A stretch of DNA of 64,000 nucleotides from Bryopsis sp. KO-2023 (Eukaryota > Chlorophyta > Ulvophyceae > Bryopsidales > Bryopsidaceae). A program made the position numbers and the translations under genes. Below are positions 38,382-50,600 of the stretch, one piece after another. The stretch covers positions 868,001 through 932,000 of the forward strand of contig BSYQ01000003.1 in the NCBI GenBank assembly GCA_030272585.1. The letters are read 5' to 3'. Under the pieces are notes generated by a model. That model saw only the letters and a program-made list of their open reading frames with translations. It was not told the origin of the DNA and did not search any database. How positions within the stretch are numbered: the first letter of the stretch is position 1; the number at the start of each line of letters is the position of its first letter.

Positions 38382-38705
38382 CTATATCGAGTGGTGTCCA
38401 GCCCATTGAATTCGCTTTGATCCAGCTACCCAGCAACGAAATCGATCGAACAAACATTTCCACATTCTAACGTATAACCAAGGCTTGCAGACCTTGGAAA
38501 GGGAGGTTGAAGATGGTTCAAGAAACTTCAAGCAATACTTTGGACTCTTGCTGGAACAGTAGATGCCCCACCAAATGATCCCAAGTGGATTCTTCTTCTT
38601 GGGAATCTTGGCCGAACTGACGAGCGCAAACACATCAACGAGAACAAATCCAACGAAAACGAACCCGAAGAGCAATGGAGTGAGGTGACTTCCTGGTGTC
38701 GTCAT
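38382..38705 (-). CDS. Candidate small membrane protein (107 aa)
   Basis: An ATG-initiated frame encoding a hydrophobic segment at residues ~8-31 (PLLFGFVFVGFVLVDVFALV), a KKKNP patch, a second short hydrophobic stretch (GIIWWGIYC), then a Cys/Trp/Arg-rich tail. Its start is only 153 bases from the start of the next + gene, matching the divergent pairing seen across the window, and its end is 278 bases from the Mg-chelatase H stop. I do not recognise it. No splice partner was found, and it may be part of a longer spliced gene or chance. Confidence 0.38.
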   Translation of the reverse strand: MTTPGSHLTPLLFGFVFVGFVLVDVFALVSSAKIPKKKNPLGIIWWGIYCSSKSPKYCLKFLEPSSTSLSKVCKPWLYVRMWKCLFDRFRCWVAGSKRIQWAGHHSI

Positions 38706-38858
38706 CGTCCTACGTGCGTCGGTGGAGGTGGGGCGACAATGGGATATAATCCCATACGAATCAGTGCTCTTCCTCGCCTTTTGTTTTCTTTCGAGTCGAG
38801 TGTGTGTGTGTCTTGTTTTGCGCTTTGCAGCCAACTTAGCCTTCAGCCTTCAGCCATC

Positions 38859-40075
38859 ATGAAGCATCGTGGGTAAGTAGACGCGAATCGCCACTCTCGA
38901 AGTGGTGGCTTGGCGACCGGATTTTTTCGATTGGTGTTTCGATTTCAGGCTATTTAGGCTATTTGGCCTACATTTTTTTTCTTCTTTCGAACTGTGCCAG
39001 ACACTGTTCCGAATATTTTTCAAACCTCGCTCGAGGTGTTGGATTTTGGTGTTGGATTCGCCGCCAGGTCTACAATTTCGCCAATGCATGGGTTGGCGCC
39101 AAAATTGGTCGAAATCTGCCCGTCAGAACAAGCAGCAATGCGCTGCCAGCTACCATCTCAAGCACCACCCTTATGTTTATCGATGTATTTGCCGCTCGTT
39201 CCCCTCTCTATCCGTCCGTCCCAAGAATGGCGGCTCGCCTATTTGGACGAGTTCAAAGAGCGGAAGCGTTCTAGCGTATCGTGCTAATCTCGCTCAAGTA
39301 AATAATTTCGTTGTTTTTGGATACTGTAAAAATGAACGCAATCGTTATTTTGCGGACACCTTGTTGAACGACGCAATGTGTGTTGTGTCGATTTTGTGGT
39401 CAACCAGCCAGTCATGATTCATATAAAATGAGCAATTCACGAGAAAAGAAAAATACCTTGAAGAAGACAGACTTTGTGTTTTGTTTTGCTCAGGATTTTC
39501 GCCCTGGTGTTTTTTATGTTGCTTCTATTCTCCGGTTACTTTGCTGGAATCAAAAATCGGAAAATAAGCAAAAACATCAAAAAAGAGCTTTCCGAAGAGA
39601 ATCTTTACTACGGCCGTTATTACGGCGAAATCGCTCATTCGTTCCAAAAGCCTAAGAAACTTGTAAGTCGCGTGTTTTTTTTGTTTTTTTTTTTGACTAA
39701 TTTTCAGTTGCGATGGAAGGAGAATAGAGTTTTTGATTCAAAGGTTTTTTCTGGAAAATGCTTAACTATCGACTGATTTAATTAGGCAGCAAATTCCAAA
39801 AAGGGGCCAATCCACTTGTTTCAAATACTAAGGACCTGATATGTGTTTTTCAGACTTGTGAAGAAATATATCCAGTCACCTTCTCCACCTGCATCTTGTG
39901 CTATCTCATCCTCGTCACCGCCTACTCCGCTGCTATGCTTTTTGTGAAACCGCCCAAATGGATCCTCTTGTTTCTCGACGCTTTTGTGATGGGAGTTATA
40001 GTCGTGTGCGCTTTCATAATCACCATGTGCCAAGGCCTTCGACAAATTATCATCAAAGCTCAAGAAAATCCATAA
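38859..40075 (+). CDS. Small three-span membrane protein of unknown family
   Basis: Exons 38859-38872 (14 bases, encoding MKHR plus two bases of Gly), 39494-39662 and 39854-40075 join in phase to give 134 residues. The N-terminus is an uncleaved-looking hydrophobic segment (IFALVFFMLLLFSGYFAG) followed by a charged loop (NRKISKNIKKELSEENLYYG). Two further spans follow: FSTCILCYLILVTAYSAAML and WILLFLDAFVMGVIVVCAFI. It ends in a basic tail (GLRQIIIKAQENP). Topology suggests an N-terminus in the cytosol and a ~65-residue loop outside or in the lumen. I do not recognise the family. The intron 1 model (621 bases) depends on a very short first exon, but the phase-2 donor GTAAGT and phase-2 acceptor agree exactly. 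Confidence 0.72.
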
Positions 40076-41856
40076 AAGAAAAGTAAGTGTGGGGACAGAG
40101 GGGGGGAAGGCCCGAAGAAAAAATTTGAAGAAAGCACAAGGAGTGTATATTTGTGGGTCAGCTTGTTATTGCAACATCTTGGTGCGAGGTTTTTTTAATG
40201 AAAAATGAGAAATTGTGTTGTCGTGAAATTTTCAGGAAGCTTCTGAACCGTACCTGGCCTCCCTCAAAATCTGGGTGGGAGTTTTGAATTCTTCTGGTGG
40301 AGAAGCTCAGTTCTGGAAAGCCGTTTCATATGTTACCCGAGGAGATGGTTCTGTTTCCTTTGATGATTGGACAGTCAGCCTGTAGTAAATGGAAGTATGC
40401 TGAATATCAAACCCACCACGACAAAGAGGTGGTTGCTTGCTGCTGTTTGATCCAAAGCTTGGCGAAGACCGGAGGTGCAATGGAAAGAAACCTTCCTGAG
40501 CTGTGGGGGAGGTGGGCTCTTTCTGGAATTTAACAATGTGGTGCAAGTGTTGGAAAACAGGGGAAAAAAAGAAGCAATGGGAGATTTTTTTCACCGTTTC
40601 TTTATCGTATTTACCAGGGGTATTTGTCAATAGGGTTATGCAACGCTGTGGGCTATGTCCACAGCTGTTCTGTTTTTCGCTGAGGGAAAAACAGAAAGAA
40701 AAAACCCCAACCAGAATTGACAGTCAATATGGGATTGAGGTCAGGACCTGCTGCTCCAGCAGTGGCCTCATGTGTGCATCCATGTTGGGAGAAAGGATGT
40801 GAGACAGGAAATGTTGGTTCCAGCGAAAAAGAGTGAGGATTTGGGGGACGTACTTCAACTGGAAGAACAAAGTATGCTTACGTTGGGAGAAGTGATGTGG
40901 GAAAAGATATGTTGGATCAAGTGGAATAGTGATTGATGGGAAAAAGAAGTAAAAAAGGGGGTGGGGCTAGCATGTCTAGCATGTTTTCTTTAGGGGAAGG
41001 GGGATCTGAGAGTTTGGTTTTGTTTTGATGACAAAAGAATTGATCCAAGCTGACAGGAGGAAAGGAAAAAAAAGATCATATTTGGAAAGGAAAAAGGAAA
41101 TATAAATCTATCCAAGTTTGGTTTGGGGGTTGTAGGTGGGTGTGCAAAAACACCATCTGAACAGAAATAAGGTGTTCAGCCCCATCATCCGACTGGGAGC
41201 GACTTTGGTCATTAGTTGGGGAAGAGGTAAGCTGTAGAATTCATTCATTCTCTGAAATGACCCCCTACCCCCCCCAAAAAAAAATAGAAAGGAAAAGGGA
41301 AAAAAAGACCTGGCTGGACCATGGTTGGGAAAAAGTATGGACTGAATTGAAGTGTATATTGTTACATGTCAATATTTTGGAAAAACAAAACACCAAGAAA
41401 AAAAAAGTTAGATTTGGAGGCTAGTCGCGCAAGGTTTTTGCAAGGTTTTTTGGTTTCATTTCATTTTCTTTTCTCAGTCACTGAATTAAAAAAGGGGGGT
41501 TGGGGGAGGGGCCAGTCCTGAAACTGTATACATACATACTGTATACATACTGATGCATGTACAAAAGAAAAATCCTTTTAAATTTAAAGTTGCATTTGGA
41601 CAAGCAATCTCCTTCTACTCCAAAAAGCAACATTTTTTTGCCAATGAATCACCCCCAAATCCAGTGGAGTACCTGAACCACACTTGGATGGTGGTGATTT
41701 TTTGATGGTGTGAAGAGGGTTGAATGATACAGAAAGACGACCTCAGTCGTTGAAAGAGAAATACCCAACAAAACTAAACCAGTTCGAGATAAAATCGACC
41801 CTGGCGGCGCCACGAAGGCTCGAATTCGAGATGGGATCGTCGTATTAGATATTGTT
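40076..41856. other. Intergenic region between tandem + genes
   Basis: About 1.8 kb. The + strand is G/A-rich through 41.4 kb, as expected for the 3' flank of a + gene here. A C8-A9 junction lies at 41268-41284 and a TATACATAC-type repeat near 41525-41552. The last ~100 bases before 41857 are balanced and probably the F-box gene promoter. No gene seen. Confidence 0.55.
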
Positions 41857-42882
41857 ATGGGCGACAACGGGATTCTGGAGTGGGACCTTCCAGAAGGGGT
41901 GTTGGGTGTTATTCTTGAGATTCTCCCTATCAAGCAAATGGCGAGATGCTCTTGCGTGGCGAAAAGTTGGAGGCATATCATTCAGGAGGATTATTTCAGA
42001 AGGAAAGTCAGGCTGGAAAGAGCTTGGCGAGATTCAACGATCGAACCGAAGGAGCTGGTGCACGATCCGACTTGCCGGCTCTGCGCCAAAAGTTCAGCCA
42101 AGGGAGGGGATTCAGGGAGCTTTATCGTGGCAAACATCCGAACTGGCGGCTTCACCAAACACAATACTCCTCCGGTGGATTTGTGCTTTTGTTTCATTAG
42201 TGGGATGCTTCTTTCCATTGGTGGCCCGACAACGATTCGCGTTTTGGAAACCCCTAAACTGAACGAAATAGCTACGTTTCAGGTTCCATTCACCCCGAGG
42301 TTTATGTTGAATGTTGAAGATAGTGTTGCGATCATTGGTGCTCAAAAGTTTGGTTTGTGGAAGAAATTCGAATGGACGTGTGTTGCGATGTTGAGAACTG
42401 ATGTTGAAAACTGCAAGGGAAAGATCATTCATTGCGTTGCTTGGGACAAGGAAACAAGCACATTGGTATGTGGATTGGAGGGAGGAGGCCTCAAGCTGTG
42501 GAACCTGGCATCCCTCACTCTTGTTCAACTTCTTAAGATGCATTCCAAAGCTGTGCTTGGTGTTGATGTAAACAAAAGCACAATCGTTAGTAGCTCCAAG
42601 GACTCTTGGGTTAAAGGTTGGCGGCGAGAAACCGGGGCATACTTCTTTGGACTGAAAACTTCATTGGGTGTGAATAATGTCGTGGTTTTGAACGGAGAAA
42701 GGCTTGCTTGTAAAGCGTCCAATTATGATGTGGACGTCTGGGATATTTCGGAGGGGCATTGTGTGCGAAGGTTTCAAACTGACCAACCTGTTGCGTTCGT
42801 GTATTTAACGAAGGAAAAACTGACAATAGTGCAGAAGTGCTACAAACTACTTGAATGGGACTTTGCCTCTTTTATCGGGTGA
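41857..42882 (+). CDS. F-box and WD40-repeat protein, intronless
   Basis: 341 residues from an ATG in context GTTATGGGC. Residues ~8-50 are an F-box (WDLPEGVLGVILEILPIKQMARCSCVAKSWRHII in pattern: LPxxVL..ILxxLxx..xxxCxxVxKxW), which binds Skp1 in SCF ubiquitin ligases. The rest forms degenerate WD repeats: IHCVAWDKETSTLVCGLEGG then GLKLWN; VLGVDVNKSTIVSSSKDSWVKGW; ERLACKASNYDVDVWD. These likely make a small beta-propeller that recruits substrates. Cys62-type residues (CRLCAKSSA) between the two parts are not a clear zinc site. The gene has no introns, unlike most neighbours. Substrate unknown. Confidence 0.85.
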   Translation: MGDNGILEWDLPEGVLGVILEILPIKQMARCSCVAKSWRHIIQEDYFRRKVRLERAWRDSTIEPKELVHDPTCRLCAKSSAKGGDSGSFIVANIRTGGFTKHNTPPVDLCFCFISGMLLSIGGPTTIRVLETPKLNEIATFQVPFTPRFMLNVEDSVAIIGAQKFGLWKKFEWTCVAMLRTDVENCKGKIIHCVAWDKETSTLVCGLEGGGLKLWNLASLTLVQLLKMHSKAVLGVDVNKSTIVSSSKDSWVKGWRRETGAYFFGLKTSLGVNNVVVLNGERLACKASNYDVDVWDISEGHCVRRFQTDQPVAFVYLTKEKLTIVQKCYKLLEWDFASFIG

Positions 42883-44674
42883 TATGTTAAGGATGGACGG
42901 TGGTTCAAACACAGCGTAACATGCAAGGCTTACGCTTGGTGGACGTTTTTGCTCTGGTGGCCTGTAGTGGTTTTTGATTGTACCTTTACTGCTGTTTACT
43001 CAATTTTGGATGAATCAATGATTGACAGCAAGTCTGTCACTAATCGCTGGCTGAAAATTCAACAATGTCGGACACACACCAGGAAAAACCAAAATTACAC
43101 ATACAAGGACAAGGAATTCTTAAAAAAAATGCAAAGAAGGAAAATTACATGTTTGCTTCGAAAGCCAATTTCTCCAATGTCCAGCAGGGTGGAGTTGATG
43201 AGATGAAGTCTGTTCATAGAAAGAAAAAACCCAAACCCACCCAAAAACCGTAGTCATCAGACCAAAAGAATATCCTCCTCTTTCAGTTTTCCTTCCAATG
43301 ATATTTTCTGTGTTTTCTCTCTGAATGCGTTTCCATTTTTTTTTTTTTTTGCTCCGAAAGATCATTATTCCTTCCTTCTTTGAACCCTTTGCTTCTTTGT
43401 TTTTTGTTTTTTTTTCCAAATTTCCAAATTTCACCTCCTTCCACTTTTTTTTTGGATGAAAAAAGTGGAAGAAGAGTGGCCTCATCAAAGTAACAAATAC
43501 ATAACACTTCAAATACAAAAGCCCATTGAATCGCATCAATTCGCTTTTCCTTTTTTGTTTTTTTCTCTCTCTCTCCCATTGTTTGCCCCCCCCCCCCCCA
43601 CGTCCATTTTTGTTTTTTCTTCCAAATTTCCTCTTTTCTCTTCCCCTTTGCATCGAATTTTCAAACCAAATAAAAAAACCACAAACCAATCAAAAACCAC
43701 ACCAAAAAAAAAAAGAGAAAAAATTGAATTTTTTTTTGCCAAGAGAAAGAAAACCCGGCCTCCCAAAACAACAGCAAAGGAAGCCGAATATATTTACTAG
43801 AATATAGTTTTGAAAAAAACAACACAAACCAAAAGAAGCGAATATTTTCACCCAAGCCCTTTCATGAGCAAAATAGACTACCACATTTAGCCTCGAATCG
43901 TTGTGATAACTACCAGAGTGAATTCCCCCCCCCCAAAAAAAAAGAAAGAGGGAAAAAAAACAGAACAAATACATTGATAATTTTTTGCCTTTGGTTTCTT
44001 TTCGACCTCCCCTTTCCCTACATAGGAATACATAAGTGAGAAAAAAACACACCCACGACCACTTCGCAAATATATATATATAACATATGTATATTTCTTT
44101 CTTTTTTTTTCTTCCCATTTTTTTCCAAGGACCAAATGCAAGTCACCCCCCTTTATATATATATATAAATATATAAATCCAAACTCATTCACACACAATT
44201 CTCTGACCTCCTTTCCCCCCCCCCCCTTCTTGCTCCACAAACAATAATGATTGACTAACCCCAAAGCCCACCAAATGTTTTCACATGTACACATACCGAC
44301 TTAAAATTCAATTGCACTTTTTCCCCCCTCCCCTCTCCCTTTTTTTTCTCCAGTTCCTCCTTAATCAGCAGTTTTCCTTTTCTTTTTTTTTTTTCGTCTC
44401 AATTTTTTGTTTTTTGAACGTTTTTCTTTTTGCTCTTTACAGAAAATCATGTGTGCTGTTTCCTTTTCTTCCCCCTCCTGTTCGTTTTGCTTCTCCCACT
44501 CTTTTCCCATGCACAAAGTGTGTTTTGCACCCCCTTCCCCCCGAAAAAAAACTCAAATCTCCTCCTCCCCCCTAACAATCCCCCCCCTTGGTTTCCCTTA
44601 CAACAATTTCTTTTTTTGCCCAATTTTTCTGGGTTTTTTCATTTTTTTTCATAATATTGGGTCGAGCAAACCGC
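42883..44674. other. Convergent intergenic region, C/T-rich
   Basis: About 1.8 kb between the F-box gene (+) and an unknown gene (-). Strongly C/T- and A-rich on the + strand, with C runs at 43586-43599, 43925-43934 (followed by A9) and ~44215-44227, and AT microsatellites near 44070-44080 and 44152-44166. Open frames are low-complexity. No gene seen. Confidence 0.6.
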
Positions 44675-46343
44675 CTATCGAAAATTCAAATCCCCATCGC
44701 TGGGAAACCTCTTTTTTTCATGCGGAAATTTTGGACTTGCCAGTTCACCTTTTTTAGGCATTGGAGATCGACCGTGAAACGAAGCTGCACTGCTCAACCT
44801 GCCCTTCCAAACACCATTACTCCGACCTCTACTGCTGGCAGCATTTTCAATATTCGCCAAAGCCACCGACAGGCGATCATCTACAGTTTCAGATAAGTCC
44901 CCTGAAACAACTGCGTCGACCTCCTGGGGGTAACCCCCCTTCCCACTCTCCTTTTCAATGTTTTCATACAACAATGATTTCCTGCTCGCATTCTGGGAAT
45001 TCCTCCCCAGCGAAGGGGAAGAGGGGGGCGGACACGGAGGTAAAACTCCAGCTCCACCCCCTCGTTTTTTCTGGGAGTTTTTTTTGCTTCCCTTCTTTTC
45101 CTTTCTCTTTATCTGAGCTTGACTGCCAGGGGTGGTCGACCCTTTCTCCAGGGAATGCTGCATCTCGGCCAATTTGAATTGGACATTGGCTTCATCCCAA
45201 AAACTGACTCTACGGTCTTTCAGGGACTTGACTGATTTGACAGATGGCGGCGAGCCGTAGCCGGAAGGAGTGCGTGTATTCGCCTTCTCTGATTGGACCT
45301 CCAGGTTGATCTTGATGCCTCTTTTGCTGCCGGATATTTCTGCATCCTCTATGAAATTGTACAGGGCTGCCTGCCGTTTGCGGTATCCCCTCTCTTTCGC
45401 ACTATGAATGGTTCTGGGCTTCACACCTGCACGTTGACAAATTTTTCTTCACTTAATTACATATATATAATATTTCAATTTCGATGTTTGTATACATGAA
45501 ACGTGAAGACGCATATATCTGTGTATATATGCACGTACGCCATTTTCCTTTCCCTCTTTCAATAAGACTATAAAACATGCGTGTCAGGACAGATATCCAT
45601 GTCCACATTTTTCAAGGTCCTACAATGGGATGGGGGAAAGCAACTGTTATTTCTTATATCAACTCCTCAAATTGTATAAATATGTTTTCAGAAGGCCTCT
45701 TGGAAGCAAAATTAGCCACTGCTGAGAAAGAGTGCAACGTTGTTGTGAGTTGACTGAAACTTGCTGCCGTAATCGAAGGGCGGCACTGCCAAATAATTTC
45801 GAGTTGAGGTCGCGACATTTACGACACCACCAATCCGATTTCCGTAAGATATTTTTTTTAAGGGTCGCGTTCCGGAGATACTAGGGTCGAAAATAGCTTG
45901 CAACAAAAAAAACAGAGCGCAAAGGCTCCGATATGAATGTGTCGACGCTTCCCGACAAAACTTCGAGTTTTTTCGCGTTTACGGAAGCGAGAGGGTCGGG
46001 GAAAGGAAGCGAGCAGGAAGAGAACCTTACATCTTGACTGAATTACCGCCATGGCTGCCTGCGCCTCGCGATGCTCCTTCTTGTTGAACAAGCCGAGGAC
46101 TTTGCTGGCGCCGTTCAGGCATGAATTGCAAGGACGCCTGTCTCGGGGGGTGTCGACATAGTCCCTGTCTTGGGAGCGCTCCCTCACGCTACCTCCGCAA
46201 CTCCCAGAAGCGCTCGACAGCGAGCTGAAGTCGCTGGACTGCGTTTCAGCGGAGTCCCCCGAAGAACTCTGCCATGGAACGCGCGACTTGCGCACCCCCG
46301 AGCTGGTTTCCCACGTCGCGGGTAATGCGAGTGTGTTGGACAT
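44675..46343 (-). CDS. Unknown Ser/Lys-rich protein, two exons
   Basis: Exons 46343-46031 and 45426-44675 join in phase (T|GT giving Cys) for 354 residues. Not recognised. Exon 1 is Ser-rich (SSDFSSLSSASGSCGGS) and contains a CNSC pair followed by VLGLFNKKEHREAQAAM. The exon junction gives a conserved-looking basic helix (HSAKERGYRKRQAALYNFIEDAEISG). Then follow a VSFWDEANVQFKL segment, a Lys-rich stretch (KRKEKKGSKKNSQKKRGGG), and a Ser/Gly/Pro-rich tail. There is no signal peptide or membrane span. It could be a nuclear or cytoskeletal protein; the HSAKERGYRKRQAALYNFIEDA part is the best seed for a homology search. The 5' flank faces the alpha-2-macroglobulin gene. Confidence 0.75.
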
Positions 46344-47681
46344 CCTACACAAAGAAACACCGCCACCGCCACCAACGGGCTCTTTCTTCCGTTCCTTCGG
46401 AGAGGGAGCGTCTTCCAAAAAAAAAGAAGAAAAAAACGGTGCGCGACCGTCGCTTTCTTCCACCGCCCGTTGGTAGTATCAAAAGCCAACACAGAGAGAG
46501 GACACCTCCAGGATGCTCCTCGTGCTGCGAGCACAACCGCAAACAGGGGTCGGGCGCGCCACCAGGGGCAGGGGCATGACACTTGACGGATGCGGTGTGG
46601 GAAATTACTAATACGTCGCTGTAGATTTCACTGTGCTGGCGGTGAGTAGTGGGAAATCCAAGCGAACGGCTGCGTGCTGTTCTTGATTAGAGTGTTTTCA
46701 GCCATTTTGGTCGTTAGGAATGTGGGTAGATAGGCGCAGGGGGGGAGGGAGTTCTGGCTGCTCGCGGAACTTCTTGGTGTTTCTCGTCAGGCGTCGAGTT
46801 CAGTTACGTGTCCGCTGTTGCGTTTTTTAGTGCAACTCGTAATTGAATGGATAATAGCGGAATGACTGCAGTTGAGTGATAGGCCGCGGTACTACGACTG
46901 CCAAGTGGGGCGGGTGAGGCCCTCGCTCGAGGGGGGGGGGGGGGGGTCGATTGGTGTAGTGAACGGACTGAACCCGTCGATCGGGGGTAACAAGACGCGT
47001 TGTTGGTCCAGCAGGCTGTGTGCGTCATTGCTGCTATGGGCACGCTTCCTTTCCTTGCATTTCTGCCTTCTTGTTTGCCCCCCGCTCTGGCCACGTTTCG
47101 TGGCGATACAAAAGCCGCAATTGTGTGGCGGCCCATCCAGCGCCGGCTCCTCTTCCTCCACTTCAGCCCCCCCCTCCGCCGCCAGTAGTGCAACACTTCG
47201 TCCCAACCTTCCCCTTCCCCAAGCTGCTACCAAATTTCCCCAAAATTTTCAAGGACACCACGCGCGCAAAATAAGAAACATATCACAAACATATCACAAG
47301 GTTGGAAGAAGACATCGGCAAATTACGCACAGACACTGCTGTTGCTCATTTGTCTTTCTGTTGTTGAGGGCTCCATCCTTCAATGTACATCCGTCGGATC
47401 GGTAGATTTAGCCCATCTAGGGGAAATCGATTACGAAGGGCATCGCTCCGTTCTACGCACTGAAGTTCAGAGCAAGTCCGATATTTCGGTGCGCCAACAG
47501 GAAGTGACGGGAGTTCGTGGGAACGACTAGAGTGACTGTTTGGAGTTGGCAACAAAATCAGCTGGGGGTTTACGAAAACATACTTGTTCAACACACAACT
47601 GAGTCGAAGTTGAAAAATCAGACCAGCAACGAAACGAACGACGCTATTATCTGCGCGAGGGGAAAGTAAAAAAGAACGTCG
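46344..47681. other. Divergent 5' region with an 18-base G run
   Basis: About 1.3 kb between an unknown - gene and the alpha-2-macroglobulin gene (+). Mostly balanced composition, but it holds an uninterrupted G run at about 46930-46947 that follows CTCGCTCGA. The long + frame at 46872-47405 translates through this run as polyglycine and is probably not coding. No TATA box recognised. Confidence 0.5.
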
Positions 47682-50600
47682 ATGGGGGCGCTGAAATGGC
47701 CTCGTGAACTGTTCAGGGCAGGTGGGATCCCTGTCTTTCCTGTGGACAAAAAAAGTTGATTTCTTCTCGGGACTTTTTCGGGGAAAGAAAGGAAGAAAGA
47801 CAACAACGGAATCCATGCACAGCCCACCGAACGGATATTCTCTCAGCAACCCGCCTCATGGTTTCGCTTTTCGCTGCACCGATTCGCGTGGAGCTTGTTC
47901 ACTAGCTTTCGACCACCCAATGCGATTGCTGTCTCATATTTTTTGCAGTTGGCTGGCTGGGAATCGTCCTGTTGCTGTCGGACGGCGTCTCTGCGAGGGC
48001 GCTGAGATCCGAGGGGGAGGATGTGAACAGCCAAGGGGGTGGGTTCCTGGAAGATGAACTTCCATTGACGATAGTCGTCACCACCCCAACGAAACTGTCG
48101 TCGGAACGTGAAACCAGCCTTACAGTGCGGGATCAACAGGCGATCACGGTGGGGGTCGCAAAATCCAAGCGCGCGAAATTCACACGATGGACTACAAAAA
48201 ATGAAGAAGCAAACGAGAAGCTTCCTACCTGTTTCCTCTTGCATCCAATTATCCTCCTTATCAAACTCACACTTCAATTGTTAACTGATCAGATCTGATC
48301 AATTATTTTTTGGGGAGGAAAACCCAATTTAAACAGATTTCTTGAGTCCAAATTGAGTCCATGATGGTCGTAATGTTCATAATGAACCACCAAGAATAAT
48401 GGGGTTTTTTTCTCAAAATTTCTTCCCAACTGTTGAGATTGGCAAATTCACTGGATAGTAAAAGTTCAGGCAAATAAAACTGAAATTCAGCCTTTGGAAA
48501 TCACCCATCATAATTTTCGTCACATCATGGATTTTCAAAATGCTTAGAAGAAAAGTGTTCATTTTAGGTTGTGTATTCGAGGTCAGTCATCGCTCTGGGT
48601 CAAGACTTTGGGACCACCATTCTTCCAGATGACAAGGTAAAAATGACTAAACTTGACCTGCTCAACTTGACCTCAATTTTCCAGCAGGTTTTGTTCGACT
48701 GCAAAAGGAGGCGTTGTTTTATGAAACATATTTTTTTTTCACGTCAGGGGTGGATTCAGTCTGCATTGCATGTTGTTTTTCCTAAACAACATAATAATAA
48801 TACTATTCTTTCAGTAACAAAATCCTTTGTAAAAAACATTTGGAACGGAAAAAAAAAACCAAAACAGCCTCACTTCACGATCGAATCCAGCAAAGTGAAG
48901 GAAAGTCTCGGTGTCTCTATATCTAGTCTCTATATCAGGAGCATAAAATCCAATTTTTTGGGAAATCACCTAGCTAAAAAAAAACTCTTAGAAAGCACGC
49001 AAGTCAATACATGAGTTTTGTGTGTGCGTTTCTTTTCTTTTCTTTAAAAACAGGTGCCTTTCACTTTGGAGCCCAGTGTTCCAGGACGGTTTCGATGGGT
49101 GACCACCTACATTGCTCGATGGGATCCGGAAGGAAGCTGGCCTTTAGACTCAAAAATCAAATTCAAGCTCAACAGCAAACTCAAAACACACGACGGTACG
49201 ATTTACATAATTATTTTTTTAGCAAACTCAAAATACTCAATGGTACGATTTCATAGATTTCTTTTTTTTCTTTTCGTGATGACTCATTATTTTTGCTGTG
49301 CTTCCGATTGTATTATTCTGCAAGAGTACGGCAAGTTGTTTATACTTTCGTTCATCAAGGAAGTAAAATGACGTGAATTTTTTTGTTTTTTTTTTGTTCA
49401 GGCATTTTGTTTAACACCACTGGCATTTCTGATTCAATCACACTTACCACACCTTCATTGCGAATGTCTTTCGCTGGCGTGAAATCGGAAGCAGCTCAAA
49501 ACTTGACGGATGGAAATTGGACACCCAATTCTGGAATCAGGGATGATGTACTGCCTGAAGTACCGCCCGACGGTAATTTCTTTCAATATCATTTTTAAAT
49601 AGAAACTGCAGAATATTTGAGAGTTCGGATTGTTTCATTTTCATGGCCGATTTCTGTTGTTTTTCTGAGTTTTTTTTTTGCAATCATGCATATCCAACGG
49701 TAAGGTCTCCTGTCAGCTAGCGATTTTTTTTTCTGAATTCTGTTTTGATTTGTTTCAAAATGAAGGCATTCTTCAACTCACATTCAATCATGATGTATCG
49801 ATCAGCGTTCTGACCAAGGAACTTCAAGTGAGTTCGGCAAAAAAAATATATAATAGGAAATCCAAAAACCTGACGATTGTTTGGCATGAGATTGAAAATG
49901 AACGAATAAATTCACAATGGTGTTTTGCTCTGGCTCAAAATTCTTTGTGGAAGTTTTTTTTCTTTTGTTATATTTTTTTTCCCTTTGAAATTGAAGCTTT
50001 CAAACATGATGTAGAGTAAGGTGGATATTGTACATCGTTTTGTTTTTATTTTTCTTAAGAATTCTTGTGTTTGTGATGAATTTTATTACTTTTTGAATTT
50101 TATTTTATTTTATTTTCGTACTTTGTATATATGCTGAGACTTTTTCAAATTCAAATTGAAAACTGATATTTTCTTCATGGTAGATTTTGGACGAGAATGA
50201 AACAGCCATCAGCAGTCTCAAGGCTGTTGTATCGCCTTGCGAACCAGACTCCTTTATATCACCAATTTTACCCTGCATTAAGGTATGTGCGGTTTTGGCT
50301 GATACCTCAAAAATAGGAGTATTTGAAAAAAGGAAAACAAAACAAAACATCCAAGTTCTTGAATACACAATTTTGTCTTGAGAATTTGCAAGTCATTTTC
50401 TGATTTTGTTCTTTTGCTGTCGATATCAAACTGGTAACAAAACTCTTGAATTTGCTTTATTTTAATTTATTTGTTGTTAGTATTAATATATTTTTTAGAA
50501 GGGGGGGGGGATGCTGAAAGAAGGGTATTTTTAATGTGTTTTTTTCTATTCGTCAGGATGTGCAAAAAAACAGAGAATTATCTAACTGCTGGATCTTATT

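Noticed and set aside
43120-44294. Overlapping minus- and plus-strand frames in the C/T-rich region
   Set aside because: Low-complexity translations of homopolymers, with no domain and no splice logic.
46872-47405. 177-residue + frame containing polyglycine
   Set aside because: It reads through the G18 run, has no homology I can see, and lies in a divergent promoter region.
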